DNA of 64,000 bases from Saururus chinensis (Eukaryota; Streptophyta; Magnoliopsida; Piperales; Saururaceae), in NCBI GenBank assembly GCA_035235625.1, contig CP141146.1, forward strand, positions 5,264,501-5,328,500, read 5' to 3'. Both the position numbers and the translations under genes were made by a program. Positions 52,501 through 62,956 of this stretch are shown here, in pieces. Numbering within the stretch: the stretch's first letter is position 1; each line of letters begins with the position of its first letter. The notes below the pieces were generated by a model. The model was not told the origin of the DNA. It made no database searches and saw only the letters and a program-made list of their open reading frames with translations.

Positions 52501-53542
52501 AGCTATGTTACTTTTAATAAAAATATATTGGTGGCTGCTTCTGAGAGTTGAAGCTCTCTTTTTGGCACTGAAGAATTGAAGCTCTTACTCTAACGGTTCC
52601 ATTAGCAATGTTCTCTTCTTCATTTATTTACGGCTTTTACCTTTTCTTACTAATTGTTTTAAACTGCTGGAAAGTATTGACTGAAGGAGTAGTCTTAGTT
52701 TATTATAATTCATTATCCATCTATATTCAGTTATACTTTTGCTGAATTCTCAACAAAGACTATTAAATTGTTAGATTATTTTATTCCAACCGTTTGCTCA
52801 TTTTATTGTCCACAGTAATGAAGCAGTATTCAACTATATAAATAACTATGTTTCTCTATAAAGCGAGAATTCATTATTTTGTCTCATGTGTCATAGGATA
52901 GCACCAAATAGATGGTAGTTATTTTTGGAATTTTCTAATTTTGTGCTTGGAAAATGTCCAAATAGATGGAAACATTGGGTTTTGTGAAAAAATAAGAAAT
53001 AATCTGAAACAAAAAACAGCAAGTTTAGTGATATGATAATGATGAAAAGAGCATATTTACTCCCAGATTCACACTTGTATACTGATTTCAGGTCTAACAA
53101 CCGAGGGTATCCAGCATTGCTTTTGGAGAGGTACAAATCTACAACTCGTCACTAAATTCACAGTAGTATAACTGATGATATCATCCTCATATAAGTGGAG
53201 GCTGTTATATATGTACCTATGTTTGGTGTTAATACTTGGGATTATTGTCTGTATAAGTGGGCTCCCTTCTATTCCAATTAGTTTAAGAATGTGTGTACAT
53301 TAAGCAAACTTTTTCTCTTATTGCTCCATGTGGGATTGGATTAAATTTGAGTGTATCATATTAAATAATGTACTTATTTTATTTCTTTAATATCCCATAT
53401 GGCAGGATTTGTTTGTGTGAGGGCATTTGAACGCAAAACAAGGGCACCTCGGCCTTTGATGGCAAGGCTGCACCTTGCAGCGAGTAAGCTGGCAAAGAGG
53501 AATAGAGAAATGAAAAAATCTTCAGAGGAGCAGGCCAAGTAG
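43550..53542 (+). CDS. DEMETER/ROS1-like 5-methylcytosine DNA glycosylase (18 coding exons, ~2021 aa)
   Basis: Exons: 43550-43775, 43903-46194, 46663-46753, 46897-48874, 49233-49312, 49526-49610, 49705-49796, 49889-49957, 50123-50159, 50380-50462, 50752-51192, 51440-51476, 51564-51621, 51714-51853, 51987-52052, 52135-52249, 53092-53130, 53406-53542; together 2022 codons with stop. The protein excises 5-methylcytosine and starts base-excision repair in the nucleus, causing active DNA demethylation. Seen in order: Lys-rich DNA-binding segment (DLNKTP...KKKKHRPK, ~230-260); domain A with KWWEEERRVF and SFIARMHLVQG (~760-840) running into GVFLTQNVSDHLS; a long disordered linker (~880-1480); helix-hairpin-helix LLSIRGLGLKSVECVRLL with catalytic Lys ~1568, and VDTN Asp ~1586, spaced 18 as in ROS1 and DEMETER; Fe-S cysteines C-x6-C-x2-C-x5-C (~1653-1669); and the C-terminal permuted CXXC/RRM-like region from ~1680. 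ATG 43,550 has good context. Appears intact; DEMETER versus ROS1 branch unresolved. Confidence 0.92.
46805..46818. repeat. Poly-C run followed by CA repeats
   Basis: A C homopolymer leading into ACACACAC inside an intron of the glycosylase gene. It has no coding effect. Confidence 0.9.
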
Positions 53543-54113
53543 AGTGACCACTAGAAAGATCGCCCTGACTAGCATTGATCTAATTTTTAATCGGGATCAC
53601 TGACCAAAGTGACTGCTATAAATTGATGGCAGACCTTTAACTCAAGCAAAATAAACACTTTGCAGAACACAAAAATTTGAAAGACCCACAAGGAATAAGT
53701 GGACAAGTGTTTCATCATACATGATTCATTTTTAGAAGTAGTTTCATTCCAAGCTCAGAGTTTAGTTACTCTTGAAAGACAAAATTACCGGCATGAAGCC
53801 ATGTTCTTTTTTTTTTATTAATTTATGAGGCTTTGTAGTTTAAGTTTAAATTTGAAGGCAGTGTATAATCTGTTCTTTTCTGCCTTCAGCAACTAGCATT
53901 TAGATGAAGCTACAAATCTTGTCATTATTGGCATTGTTGTATTAAATTTTCATTCAGTGTTGAGTAATGGCTAGCCATATCTGTTTACTGTCATAATGTA
54001 CTTTAGGTGGACTTTTATAATGGCGGCAATGAATCTAATTGTCTTTTGTTAGATATCTGCTTTTCAAAGATAAAAAATTGCTTAAACGATTCTTGTACCC
54101 ACCCTAACAATTA
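53543..54113 (+). other. Glycosylase 3' untranslated region and flank
   Basis: Sequence following the stop codon at 53,542. AATAAA-like motifs at 53,650 and T-rich stretches to about 53,960 are consistent with 3' end formation. No further gene is seen. Confidence 0.45.
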
Positions 54114-54212
54114 CTCCCTTTGTCACATATTTAGTGTCGTATTTAGTTTTTTAAAATAATTTAAATTTAGTTTATTTTGAAAAACCAAATCGGACACTTA
54201 AAATAGAGGGAG
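54114..54212. mobile_element. Stowaway MITE
   Basis: The ends CTCCCTTTGTCACATATTTAG and, inverted, CTCCCTCTATTTTAAGTGTCCG form terminal inverted repeats of the Stowaway type. TA flanks both sides. The 99 bp body is AT-rich. Confidence 0.8.
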
Positions 54213-55557
54213 TATGCATTTGGAAACAAGTGGTTGCAAAAGAATCCTATATCGGACAATTTGTAAAGAGGATGTATAGTCAAAGTTGTAGCTTCGACGC
54301 TGGCTAGTGATCTAGCTGTCAGATCATAGCCCTGATGGCCAGCTTGCTAGCCACTAACTAGATTTTCCGTTTGTAAATGTGTGTGCTATATCATAGCTTT
54401 CAAGTATTTTGACTGGAACTAGTTAGAGGTGATAATTAGGGATTGTTTGGCTTGCACTTCAAAGTAGAATTTTTTTTTTATTATAATCAATTTTTTGGCA
54501 AGAAAAGCAAAAAATTGGAAGATGTTTGGTTAGAATTTTTTTTGGATGATTTTAAAAAGAAATCATATTTTAGTTCACTTTTTGATTTTTTTTAATAAAA
54601 TAACAAGAATATCCTCTAACATAACTATCACAAAAAAAAAATAATGGGTTGAATGTCTTGAAGAAATTAGATATTAGGCCAATTCGGTTTGAATTGACTT
54701 AAAATATAATTTTTAGATAAAAATATCATTTCAAATTAAAATCGGCCATCCAAACGGTTTCCTCCCCTTGAAGCATTTTTCCACGTCTGGAAAGTGCTTT
54801 TCAACAGTAAAAAGTGCCTCCCAACCCCTTGAATTGGATTTTCAACTGGATAAGCTGAATTTTTCTTCATTCCTGCATTATGTGGTATATAACATGGCTT
54901 TATAGGTAAACCAATTTAAGAGCTGAAATCTGTTTTATTAGCGCTTCTACAGCTCTCTCACTTTAATAGACGTTAGTAGGTGAATTATGGTACAGGTCCT
55001 TCGCTTCAGTCCACCCGCGCGTCTTCCTCCACTCCAAGCACTGGCTTCGTCAACGAAGCCTAAATCGAGGATGCTCTGAAGGACTAAGCTGGAGGCCCTG
55101 CAGCGTTTTTGTTCTACAACACATCATTTTTCGGGAAAAAAAAAGAAGCTCAGCTCAGATTAGCTTGCTCAATCAGCCAAAATGCTTATTCATATCATTT
55201 TAACAGACTCTGGAAACATAAATTTCATATTGCACGGAATTCTTTTCGGCTTATATGATACTTTATAAATGTAAATAATACACTGCCGGTAAACTATACG
55301 ATATTATAACAAACATAAAAAAAAGAGAGGGTTGTGTCAGATCTGGCTATGAAAACTGTCACATCCAATCTCAACCTTGGTGAAACTTACGTTAATTTTG
55401 GACCAATATAGCCCAAAGCATAAAATTGACAGCTCGTTTGAATGCGATTCGAAGGGGAAAAGTAAGGATCTTTAAGGTGCTTTTCCTGTTAGGAGAAGGT
55501 GATGAGGTTTGGACTTTGGAGCACTGAGAAAACAGGAAAGGTAAAAGACACTTTTCT
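54213..55557. other. Intergenic, decayed MITE-like sequence
   Basis: Around 54,436-54,775 there are GGATTGTTTGGCTT and, inverted, GGAAACCGTTTGGATGGCC ends, suggesting an old hAT- or PIF-type MITE of about 340 bp, but the inverted repeats are poor. The remainder to 55,557 has no recognisable gene. Confidence 0.3.
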
Positions 55558-55967
55558 TTAGGACCCGTTAGGGGTTTTGGAAAATATAGTCGGAAAATTT
55601 GTTTTCTTAAAAAAAAATATTGCATGTGGTTAAGGGTTATAAAAATGTGAAATGTAGAAATTTTATATTTTCCGACCCCCGGAAATAAGTGCGGAAAAGT
55701 GACATTTATTTCCCGACCTCCCCACCCTCCGAAAATGTTTTTTCTCCGCTTCGCATCTCGTTCCTCTCGGTTTCAGCCGCCTTCGGCCCTCAGTCGTGCT
55801 CCTGCCTGATCTTCCTCGACGTCGACGTAGGCCAGGAGCTCCTCCACGTTAAGCCCTCAGTCTTAGGGGACACTCGACAACAAGGTCTGTGACGGCAAAG
55901 CGCGGAAAGCAAACGAATGTTTTACGTATCCGAAGCTCTCCGATCCGGGAACCCCAGAGAAACAGAG

Positions 55968-56043
55968 GGGTTCAGGTGGGGAATTCCTGTTGGGAGCTCT
56001 ACTACCTGGAGCACGACATTCAGCCCAATGGCCTCATGCCTAG
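55968..56043 (+). pseudogene. Alpha-tubulin exon 1 fragment
   Basis: One frame reads [20 protein letters not shown] followed by NGLMP, which matches residues about 13-37 of plant alpha-tubulin. It ends in AG/GTAATT, a splice donor at the place where plant alpha-tubulin genes have their first intron. The starting residues (MRE...HIGQAG) are absent and the upstream frame is unrelated. No later tubulin exon (GTP-binding GGGTGSG region) is found up to 58.2 kb. It is therefore a truncated or captured fragment, not a gene. Upstream 55,740-55,960 is GC-rich and leader-like. Confidence 0.75.
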
Positions 56044-57126
56044 GTAATTTTTCTTCTACTTTCTACTTTTCTTATGAATTTTTAGGGGGGTTTATGTGGG
56101 TTTTAGATGGTTTTGATTGTGTTGTGATTTTTTCTGATTTGAAGAGCTTTGGTTCAGAGGAGATGATCGTACTTCGAGCTCATATCTGTGTTTCCTTCAC
56201 TGACTAAAAAGGGCTTTATTATGTGAATATTTTCCTTTCTGCTTGTAAGAGCTACTTTGTTTAAGAGCTTTATTTGTTTGAGTGTTTAACTCGAATTTTT
56301 CTTCATTTATCATCTGTCATTCTGCATTTTTATTTGTTTAACTATTCTACCAGTTGCTTGTAGAAGTGATCGCGTCCTCATCTGCTGGTGGAGATTCTAG
56401 ATGACCATACTGAAAGTTATTTATGTATCATTTTTCTGTCTTGTAATCATTATTATTTTTTAAATATGAAATTTCTTGTAGAAGTGATCACGTCTTCATT
56501 TGCTTTTCATCTTCAATTGTATTGCTAATGTGGTGGACTGCGTTTGCTTAAATTTTTTGAGACTGAAGCACGATTCGTACTCTGTTTTCTATTCTTATTT
56601 TTGAGTCTTTGTGTTCTCATCAATCGAATTTCTTCAAGAGAAGCAATTGACATTTTTAATCTGGTAGACCGGTGGTGGTTTTGTTGCAATGGTGGTGTGA
56701 AATTGGGTAGCTTACAAAAACGTGTTAAAGTGGCAACCATAAAGACATTTGTTTTGTTTTTAATCAGTTAACTGGGTATTGTAATGGTCCAATTCTGTCT
56801 GATTGCGTGTTAGCAACTTAGTGCCTCGTCTTGTTTTATGGTTCTCCAGCTCCGTTTCCATCACCGATTTCATCATATTTGTTTATTTTCAATGTTTTTC
56901 CCATGTTTACTTGTGCATAATCTGCCTCTCTATGTGAGAGGGAACTCTATCTTGTTACCCTTGAACTAATGCTAATTATCTTGTCGCCAAAGATTAACTT
57001 TTCTTGTATATAGTAGTTACCCATCATGAATCTGACACTAGAAAAACAAAACAGTAAGATGTTTAGATAGTCAATATGAGTGAGATCTTCGATAAGTCCT
57101 ACATTCTTTTTTTCCCATGCCATGCA

Positions 57127-58035
57127 GAGCTGGATATCCATTGAGGTTGGATAACAGTAAGATATTTTTTCCTTGGAGTATCTGTAATATGTGGAGGAAC
57201 TTCCAGATCATGATCGGGCACCTCAGAAGCTTAAGCGCCCATGTTCTTCTCAACTTTTCTGATATTTGTTTGCCTTTGTCAAATATTTCTCTTGTTTATG
57301 CTTTTTGTACAACTAATTTTCAATCTAATTCTCATATACCATATGGATTACTAAGAGATAACTTCCTTCTTCAGTGCTCTATATTCCAAGTTTATGTTAT
57401 GGTTAGTATAATATGTTGTGTTCTCAATTATGTAATTTGGGTCTTATATAAGATGCAAATTTTAGGGTTTAATTTTTTGTGGTATGATACCGCAAAAATG
57501 CACGTCATGCTTCATGGGTCCATATGTTGACTACTGATTAGGGTGATGAATGCAAAGGTTGATATGATGACACTATAAACCTTGGAAGTGAGATTTAAGG
57601 TCAAACTACTTTGAGTCATTGAGTGTGTCACTTAATCATAGTCCTCATGATGTCTGTGAGTTGGTGAATTGGCAAGCTACAACTGCCTTGGTAGGGCTCA
57701 AATGTACAATTGCCTTAATCATAGTCACTCCCTCTCGAAAATACTCATCCTGTTATCTCCAATTCAGTACACTGCTACTGCATGTCTTTGCCCTTGTTGA
57801 TTATGCCTTTAAACTTCAGCTATTGCTAGTTACTGTTTTCAGTATATTTCACTTTCTAATTCTGGATTTTTTTGCATTTTATACTCATATTAAGTTCGTA
57901 TTTAATCCAGGGACGTGGAAGGTGCTTGGCAGATTTATGTGGAGCCCTGCATTGTGATCAAGTAATTGAGCCCAAGTTGCCAAAGAATAAATGCAATCCT
58001 GCAGCTGTTGCAAGAAATCGCATTTATCTAACGGT
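57127..58035 (+). other. Exon-like fragments of unknown origin
   Basis: Two short stretches look coding in composition and splice context but match nothing I recognise. One, at about 57,185-57,262, reads VEELPDHDRAPQKLKRP in one frame. The other, after an acceptor-like ATCCAG at about 57,910, reads GRGRCLADLCGALHCDQVIE and then PKLPKNKCNPAAVARNR, up to about 58,032. They could be captured exons or pieces of a decayed gene. Confidence 0.25.
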
Positions 58036-58655
58036 GTTCATACAGTTTTGGATTGTCAGAATCATAAAAATCATAATTTTTATGGCATTTTTATTATACT
58101 TCTGTACCTTGGTAATCCTTGTTATATTTTTTAGACAATGACGGCCTAAATTCAGGCAACTAAAGTACATGTTTTAGCAAAAAAACACTCAATGGACAAC
58201 TACACAAGTATTGTATGTTAATTTGGAGCAAAGTTACAAGTCAATGTTGAAAAAGACAGGATAATTGCACAAGTATTGTACGTTAATTTGTAAATTTTTT
58301 ATTAATTTTATTTTAAAAAATAAAAAATTTATGTCCAATATATTTTTTGGGTAGCAAATTGTGTTGTTTTTACTCGTAACCATGATTGACTAAAAAGGTT
58401 ACCTCATTAAAAAAAATGTGTAAGAGGACATAAATAAAAAGGTTACCTCATTAAAAAATATGTAAAAGGACATAAATATGATATTCTCTATTAACACAAT
58501 TTTTTTATTTCTTGGAAATTTTTTTAAATAAACCCCTAACCATAGAAATTTTAATTTTTATGACAATTTATTTTCACGAAAATATAATTTTCTTAGAAAG
58601 TTACTTTTTTTGGAAAAAAATTTGTCCATAACCCCTGACAGGCCCTTAGGGAACC

Positions 58656-59203
58656 GCACTTTCTTAGGAAACCGTCCCCCAGAAGAGGGTTCCCAAGGTA
58701 AAAGTAAAAAAATATACATCATAAAGACACAAAGGTGTCTTTGGCGAAGCAATACTTTCCTTTCTCAATAAGGGCTCCTCCCAATGTAGGTTATTTATAA
58801 ATCACTTTTCTTGTGATGTGATTTACAAGGAAAGTAATCCCTCATTTTTTTTGTTTTTTTTTTAAATTATTTAAATAATTTTAAAAAATAAATAATCATT
58901 CAAATCATACATTTTAAAAAATATTTTTTAAAGTAGTATCAGCTTTAACCACGTAGGTGCTATACGTGGCTTTTCTTTTAATTTTTTTTTCAATTCGTCG
59001 TTGTATTGATTTCATCCTCCTGAAGGTCCTTAGAAGAGAGGATAAATTATTATTATATTGATTTCGTTATTTATTATATAATTACTAATTTTATCATTTA
59101 AAAGGATAAAAAAATCATAATATTAAATTGATTTCATCTTTCAGAATGATGAAATTTAAAAAAAGTCACCTTTTGCCTTCGTAAAAAGGTGCATCCAAAC
59201 TAG
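58656..59203. other. Intergenic AT-rich DNA
   Basis: Homopolymer-rich sequence with no gene or clear repeat termini. It separates two transposon-like blocks. Confidence 0.4.
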
Positions 59204-59902
59204 TTTTTTAAAACACGGACGGGACCGGCCCGGCCCGGCTGGTACAAAGTTCAATCAAAAATTTAGGTAAAGACTTGTTAGGCAAAGTTGAGAGACTTGT
59301 TAGGCAAAGTTGACCCATGTTGGTCACTATACCCCAACGTTCCAATCAGTAACCTAAATGACCTAGCCAATCTGAGTTTTGAAAAGACAAAAAAACTAAA
59401 AGGCAGGGGAAGCTTGTGCTAAGAATTTTTTGCCATCAAGATCAAAGTTGGGCCATCGGGAAGAGAGGCAAGGGAAGGGGGAAGGGTCTGGCCATTGGGA
59501 TAGGGGTAAACACTGAGGAGGAGATGGAGGGGAAAGGGGGAAGAGGGTTTGCCCATGGAGGTTGGGGCCATACAACCAAGGAGGAAAGCGAAGGGAAGGG
59601 GGAAGAGGGTCTAGCCATTGGGGTGGGGGCCAAGCCGCTGGGGAGGAGAGGGAGGGGAAGGGGGAAGAGGGTTTGGCCGCTGGGGTCAGGGCCGGGAAGG
59701 ATCGGGGAGAGGGAAGGAGCTAAGGGAAGCCATTGCCACGGCTCTGAGATGACTGTTGAGGTCATTAGGGTTCAAGAAAGTGGGGGAGAGGAAAGGAGGT
59801 ATATATGGTTGTATATAAACCAGGTCCACCTACATTGATCCCCGGTTGAACTATCCTGACCACCAATCCGGGTCAAGGGTTAGGCGAGTTTTTAAAACAC
59901 TG
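59204..59902. mobile_element. GC-rich non-autonomous TIR element with internal tandem repeats
   Basis: The left end TTTTTTAAAACACGGACGGGA continues into CGGCCCGG...TGGTACAAAGTTCAA. The right end, read inverted, is GTGTTTTAAAAACTCGCC continuing into GACCCGGATTGGTGG...AGTTCAACC. The two match in order, suggesting inverted termini. The core (about 59,445-59,715) is a tandem array of a unit of about 60 bp containing GGGAAGAGGGT(T/C)TGGCC. The long open frames over the array are repeat artefacts. No transposase is present. Confidence 0.5.
59450..59715. repeat. Tandem repeats of ~60 bp, purine-rich
   Basis: About four imperfect units with the core GAGGGGAAGGGGGAAGAGGG followed by a (T/C)T(A/G)GCC(A/G)(T/C)TGGGG stretch. 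They yield Gly/Arg/Glu-rich frames on the plus strand and Pro/Ser-rich frames on the minus strand. Confidence 0.85.
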
Positions 59903-59984
59903 ATGCTAACAACCCCTATGGTATCAACATTTATAGATGAACAGATGTAACTTCGGATATTAATTCTTTTATTCGTATGGTTAA

Positions 59985-60620
59985 GTGCATAAATTGAGGG
60001 AGATATAGTTGTATAATATGTATTATAACTCATTTTACTAAAATAAATTTCTCAATTGCTAAGTGTCATTGTCCAACTTTTAACTGTCAACTGTGAAATG
60101 CACAAACCGCAATAAATGCACTTGTCTAAGTTTTAAGTTTGTTAGGAACTGGAAAAAAAACCCAAATTGAGTAAAAGTAAAACTCATCTTTGAACTTAAC
60201 TAGTTGACCGAAGATGTTTGTGCATTCACTTTTTAGGTATGAAGCTTATAAAGAAAAATAAAATAAAATTTTATATAGCTCCCATGAAGAAATGACATCA
60301 ATGGACTTGTAACATATCTCAAGATTAGTGGAGGTCATGGTTAATTAAGCTAATTTTGGCTTGGCTTGAGCCAAAATAGTTAAAAGAGTTGTAATTTTTA
60401 TGATGACCACGATCAGATTGAGTTCAGTCCCATCAAACATTGGAATGGGAAGGAGGAGGAGGTCGTGGTGGAGCTGGATATAGAGTTGGGAGTGGATGTG
60501 AATGTTAAGCATGATTGGTTAAATATGTTATCAAATATGAAGTGGAAGAAGAATGGGGTAGAGATAGTTAGGTCGTTTCATAAGACATGTTTGACCTTTC
60601 ACATTGAGCAATCGATAAGA
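59985..60620. mobile_element. Third copy of the fold-back family arm
   Basis: It matches the right arm at 26,005-26,700 in the same orientation: a GAGGGAGATA block, CCATTTTACTA-like block, a CCAAAT(C/T)GAGTAA block, AAGATGTTT, ATATAGCTCCCATG, a GATCAGATTGAGTTCAGTC block, and finally GAAGAAGAATGGGGT with a (T)TAGGT end. It has no inverted partner nearby, so it is a single arm or solo copy. Confidence 0.65.
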
Positions 60621-61152
60621 GAGAGATGAGTTGGGCGAAGGTCTAGTTTGTAAGAGAGGTAATTATCTATAGGCGTAAGGTTGTTCCTTGGGTTTAAGAG
60701 TGAAGCAAAGAGTTGTTAAAATAAAAGTTTTGGAGTGATCAAAGTCTTTTTTTCTAGCGTTAGGTTAGGTGAAAGTAAGCATGCATGTTCCTTGTTGCAC
60801 GGTAAGACTTAAGCCTTCACGGGGTAGATTCCTTGCGGAAAATTCATCCTTTTTACATATCTAACTTAATTATTAAATTAAACATTAAAAGTTCATAAGA
60901 AAACTTGGTTGTTCCCTTCAAATGGTAATACTAAGTTGAAGTTAATCAACAAAACAGGTAAGTACATTTTAAGAATGAAACATGAAGGATGTGTTCGTGG
61001 ATTAATGCTTGCATGATAACAAACGGTGAGCTATTGAAGTAATCCACTAAGAGAATTGCAAAATTTGCAATTCATTTTGTAACCGTTGGGTCTGCTGACC
61101 TCAATTATCTCTATAATGAACAACCAACACTTTCACAGCAAAAGACTAGAGA
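60621..61152. other. Intergenic; 3' flank of the ATL gene
   Basis: The interval contains the minus-strand 3' region of the ATL gene. Nothing else is recognisable. Confidence 0.4.
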
Positions 61153-61674
61153 TCAAGGCTCCGTCATCCTCCCTGGAAGAAGCTCAACCTCACTCTGGAC
61201 AGCCACCTCCTTCTCCGGCGACGACGTGACCAGAAAGCTAGTCCGGCAAGTCGGACATGAAGACCCTGAAGACAGCCATGCTTCAATACACTTCTCATGG
61301 AATCCATGCTTGCACTTGGGCAAGACCCTCAGCAGCTCCCCACTCGCAAACTCCGACAGGCAGATGGCACACTCAGCCCCGGCCCCAGCCAGTTTCACCC
61401 AGCTCGAGAATTCTATAGACGGGATTGCCACCACGACCTGTGGCGGTTTGGAAACTTGGGCATTAGGGAGGAGGCTGGGGGCGGAATCCCGTCGGCGGAA
61501 GAGGCAGCGGATGGCGGCGTTGAGGGCAAGCACGCCGATGAGGGAGCAGAACAGGATGATGACGATCATGGCCAGGTTGGTGTCGAAGTCGGCCGAGTTC
61601 CGGTAAGGGAACCACCTATCTGAGTGGGAGGAGTTGCTCGAGGACGAGGAGGAGAGGGGTGGAGTAGGCGGCAT
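61153..61674 (-). CDS. ATL-family RING-H2 E3 ubiquitin ligase (173 aa, single exon)
   Basis: An intronless minus-strand gene, as usual for ATL genes. Residues 1-32 are Ser/Pro-rich. One transmembrane helix spans about 34-58 ([20 protein letters not shown]), followed by a basic RRR stop-transfer. The RING-H2 domain is complete: C102-x2-C105-x15-C121-x1-H123-x2-H126-x2-C129-x10-C140-x2-C143, with the ATL-type Pro119 and Trp133. It would bind two zinc ions and pass ubiquitin from an E2 enzyme to membrane-associated or nearby targets. The length and layout resemble the short ATL8/ATL80 group. The usual GLD motif between helix and RING is eroded: only the trailing [10 protein letters not shown] remains. 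A TATA-like element lies about 80 bp upstream. Substrates cannot be inferred. Confidence 0.93.
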   Translation of the reverse strand: MPPTPPLSSSSSSNSSHSDRWFPYRNSADFDTNLAMIVIILFCSLIGVLALNAAIRCLFRRRDSAPSLLPNAQVSKPPQVVVAIPSIEFSSWVKLAGAGAECAICLSEFASGELLRVLPKCKHGFHEKCIEAWLSSGSSCPTCRTSFLVTSSPEKEVAVQSEVELLPGRMTEP

Positions 61675-61745
61675 GATTCTTGGACCCCCTTGGCCTCAAC
61701 TTGCTTGGTTAGTTCAGGCTGATGCCTACCGGCTTCCCGACTCTC

Positions 61746-61758
61746 TCCTATATATGCA
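61746..61758 (-). promoter_or_regulatory. TATA box of the ATL gene
   Basis: The minus strand reads GCATATATAGGAG at this position, about 75-85 bp upstream of the ATL start codon. That is a suitable distance for a TATA box with a leader of roughly 45-50 nt. Confidence 0.55.
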
Positions 61759-62770
61759 GAAGAAATGGGTCCTAAGATACGTGGTCAGTTATTTTTCTAT
61801 TGTAAGTTGTAACTGCGCTTGTGTACAATGAGAGTGAGGAGGAAAGCATTTTCTAGAATGAGGCTATATGCACCTATTAATCACCTTAGTACCCTATTTT
61901 ATTCGTAAATTTACTAAGGGATTTATGGGGTTATTAATAATCTCCACTAATCCCAATAATCTCCTCATACCTTAATAAACTCTTTCATAAATTTATGAGT
62001 AAAATGAGATACTAAAGGGATTAGTGGGGTGTATATCGATACATTTATAAAAAATACTTTTTAGAGAGAAACCATATCCTTATAATGGATAGATAGTGAA
62101 AGGAGAAGAGCCAACTGTTAGCCTGATATTCAGCTCAAAGGAGACAACTCCTGTATACAACTTTGTTTACACGTAATATGTAAATACAAGGTGGAGCCGT
62201 CGGCAGTTCTGCATGGAGTATTCACTGACTTCAATCTTGCTTGCTTGATAAAGAGAGGAAGAGATATATAGATGAGGCAATGACCTTTTTTAGAAGAATC
62301 AGTTTCATCAGATTGAAAAGTTGAACTGGATAAATGTATGTAAGAATTAGCTTATATATTGATTGATCTTACATGACTAAGGTATAAGCTTAAGTTTGAC
62401 TGGAGAGGGGGAGGGTGGGCTTGTATAAATGTTTTGGTTGAAACCATTCATGGTTTCCGAACAGAGCTTTCAATATAAGCATTCATGGTTATCTGTGTAA
62501 GGTTGCCAGGGGCGATAGGGTTCTAGTGGTATTGGTGGAGAAGAAGGGAGGGCCCGCGTCAGTAATGGCGATTGCCGGCCCTACGCGTTGTAATTCTGTA
62601 CAAATCCGCTAGAAGGGTCGACGTTGCTGTTTCATCAATTAATATACTGCTTTCATGGTTCGTCTCTTCGATGGCCAAGCCAATTCCCATATATTTGTTC
62701 TCTTAATAATCTTTTTAATATCTAATAACCCAATAAACCCATTTTAAGAATTTTTAAGTGAAATTTTTTC

Positions 62771-62772
<2 letters not shown>

Positions 62773-62802
<30 letters not shown>
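62773..62802. repeat. (TA)n microsatellite
   Basis: An uninterrupted alternating AT run of about 30 bp. Confidence 0.95.
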
Positions 62803-62805
<3 letters not shown>

Positions 62806-62867
62806 TGTTAGATTATGATTAGGACGCAATTTAAGAGACTATATGGGGAAATCTTCCAAATTATGTA

Positions 62868-62956
62868 CTCCCTTCGGCCCCAATTTAATAGCTCTTTTTG
62901 TTTTTTTTAATTTATTTTAAAAAATTAAATAGAGCTATTAATATAAGACGAGAGAA
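62868..62956. mobile_element. Stowaway-like MITE
   Basis: The left end CTCCCTTCGGCCCCAATTTA and a longer internal inverted match, AATAGCTC with GAGCTATT, form the characteristic fold. The right end GACGAGAGAA is decayed. TA flanks both sides. Confidence 0.65.

Larger units (their letters stand above)
55558..58655. mobile_element. Possible TIR transposon carrying gene fragments
   Basis: The left end (about 55,558) TTAGGACCCGTTAGGGGTTTTGG resembles the inverted right end (about 58,655) CTAAGGGCCTGTCAGGGGTTATGG. The type resembles plant hAT-like ends. The 3.1 kb between them holds no transposase but contains an alpha-tubulin exon fragment and exon-like pieces, suggesting gene capture. I see no clear 8-bp target duplication, so boundaries and class are uncertain. 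Confidence 0.4.

Noticed and set aside
59416-59838. 140-codon Gly/Arg/Glu-rich protein
   Set aside because: It is a frame through a purine-rich tandem array in a transposon-like block, with an equally open Pro/Ser-rich antisense frame.
61226-61623. Plus-strand frames opposite the ATL gene
   Set aside because: They are shadows of the minus-strand RING-H2 gene and contain no domain.
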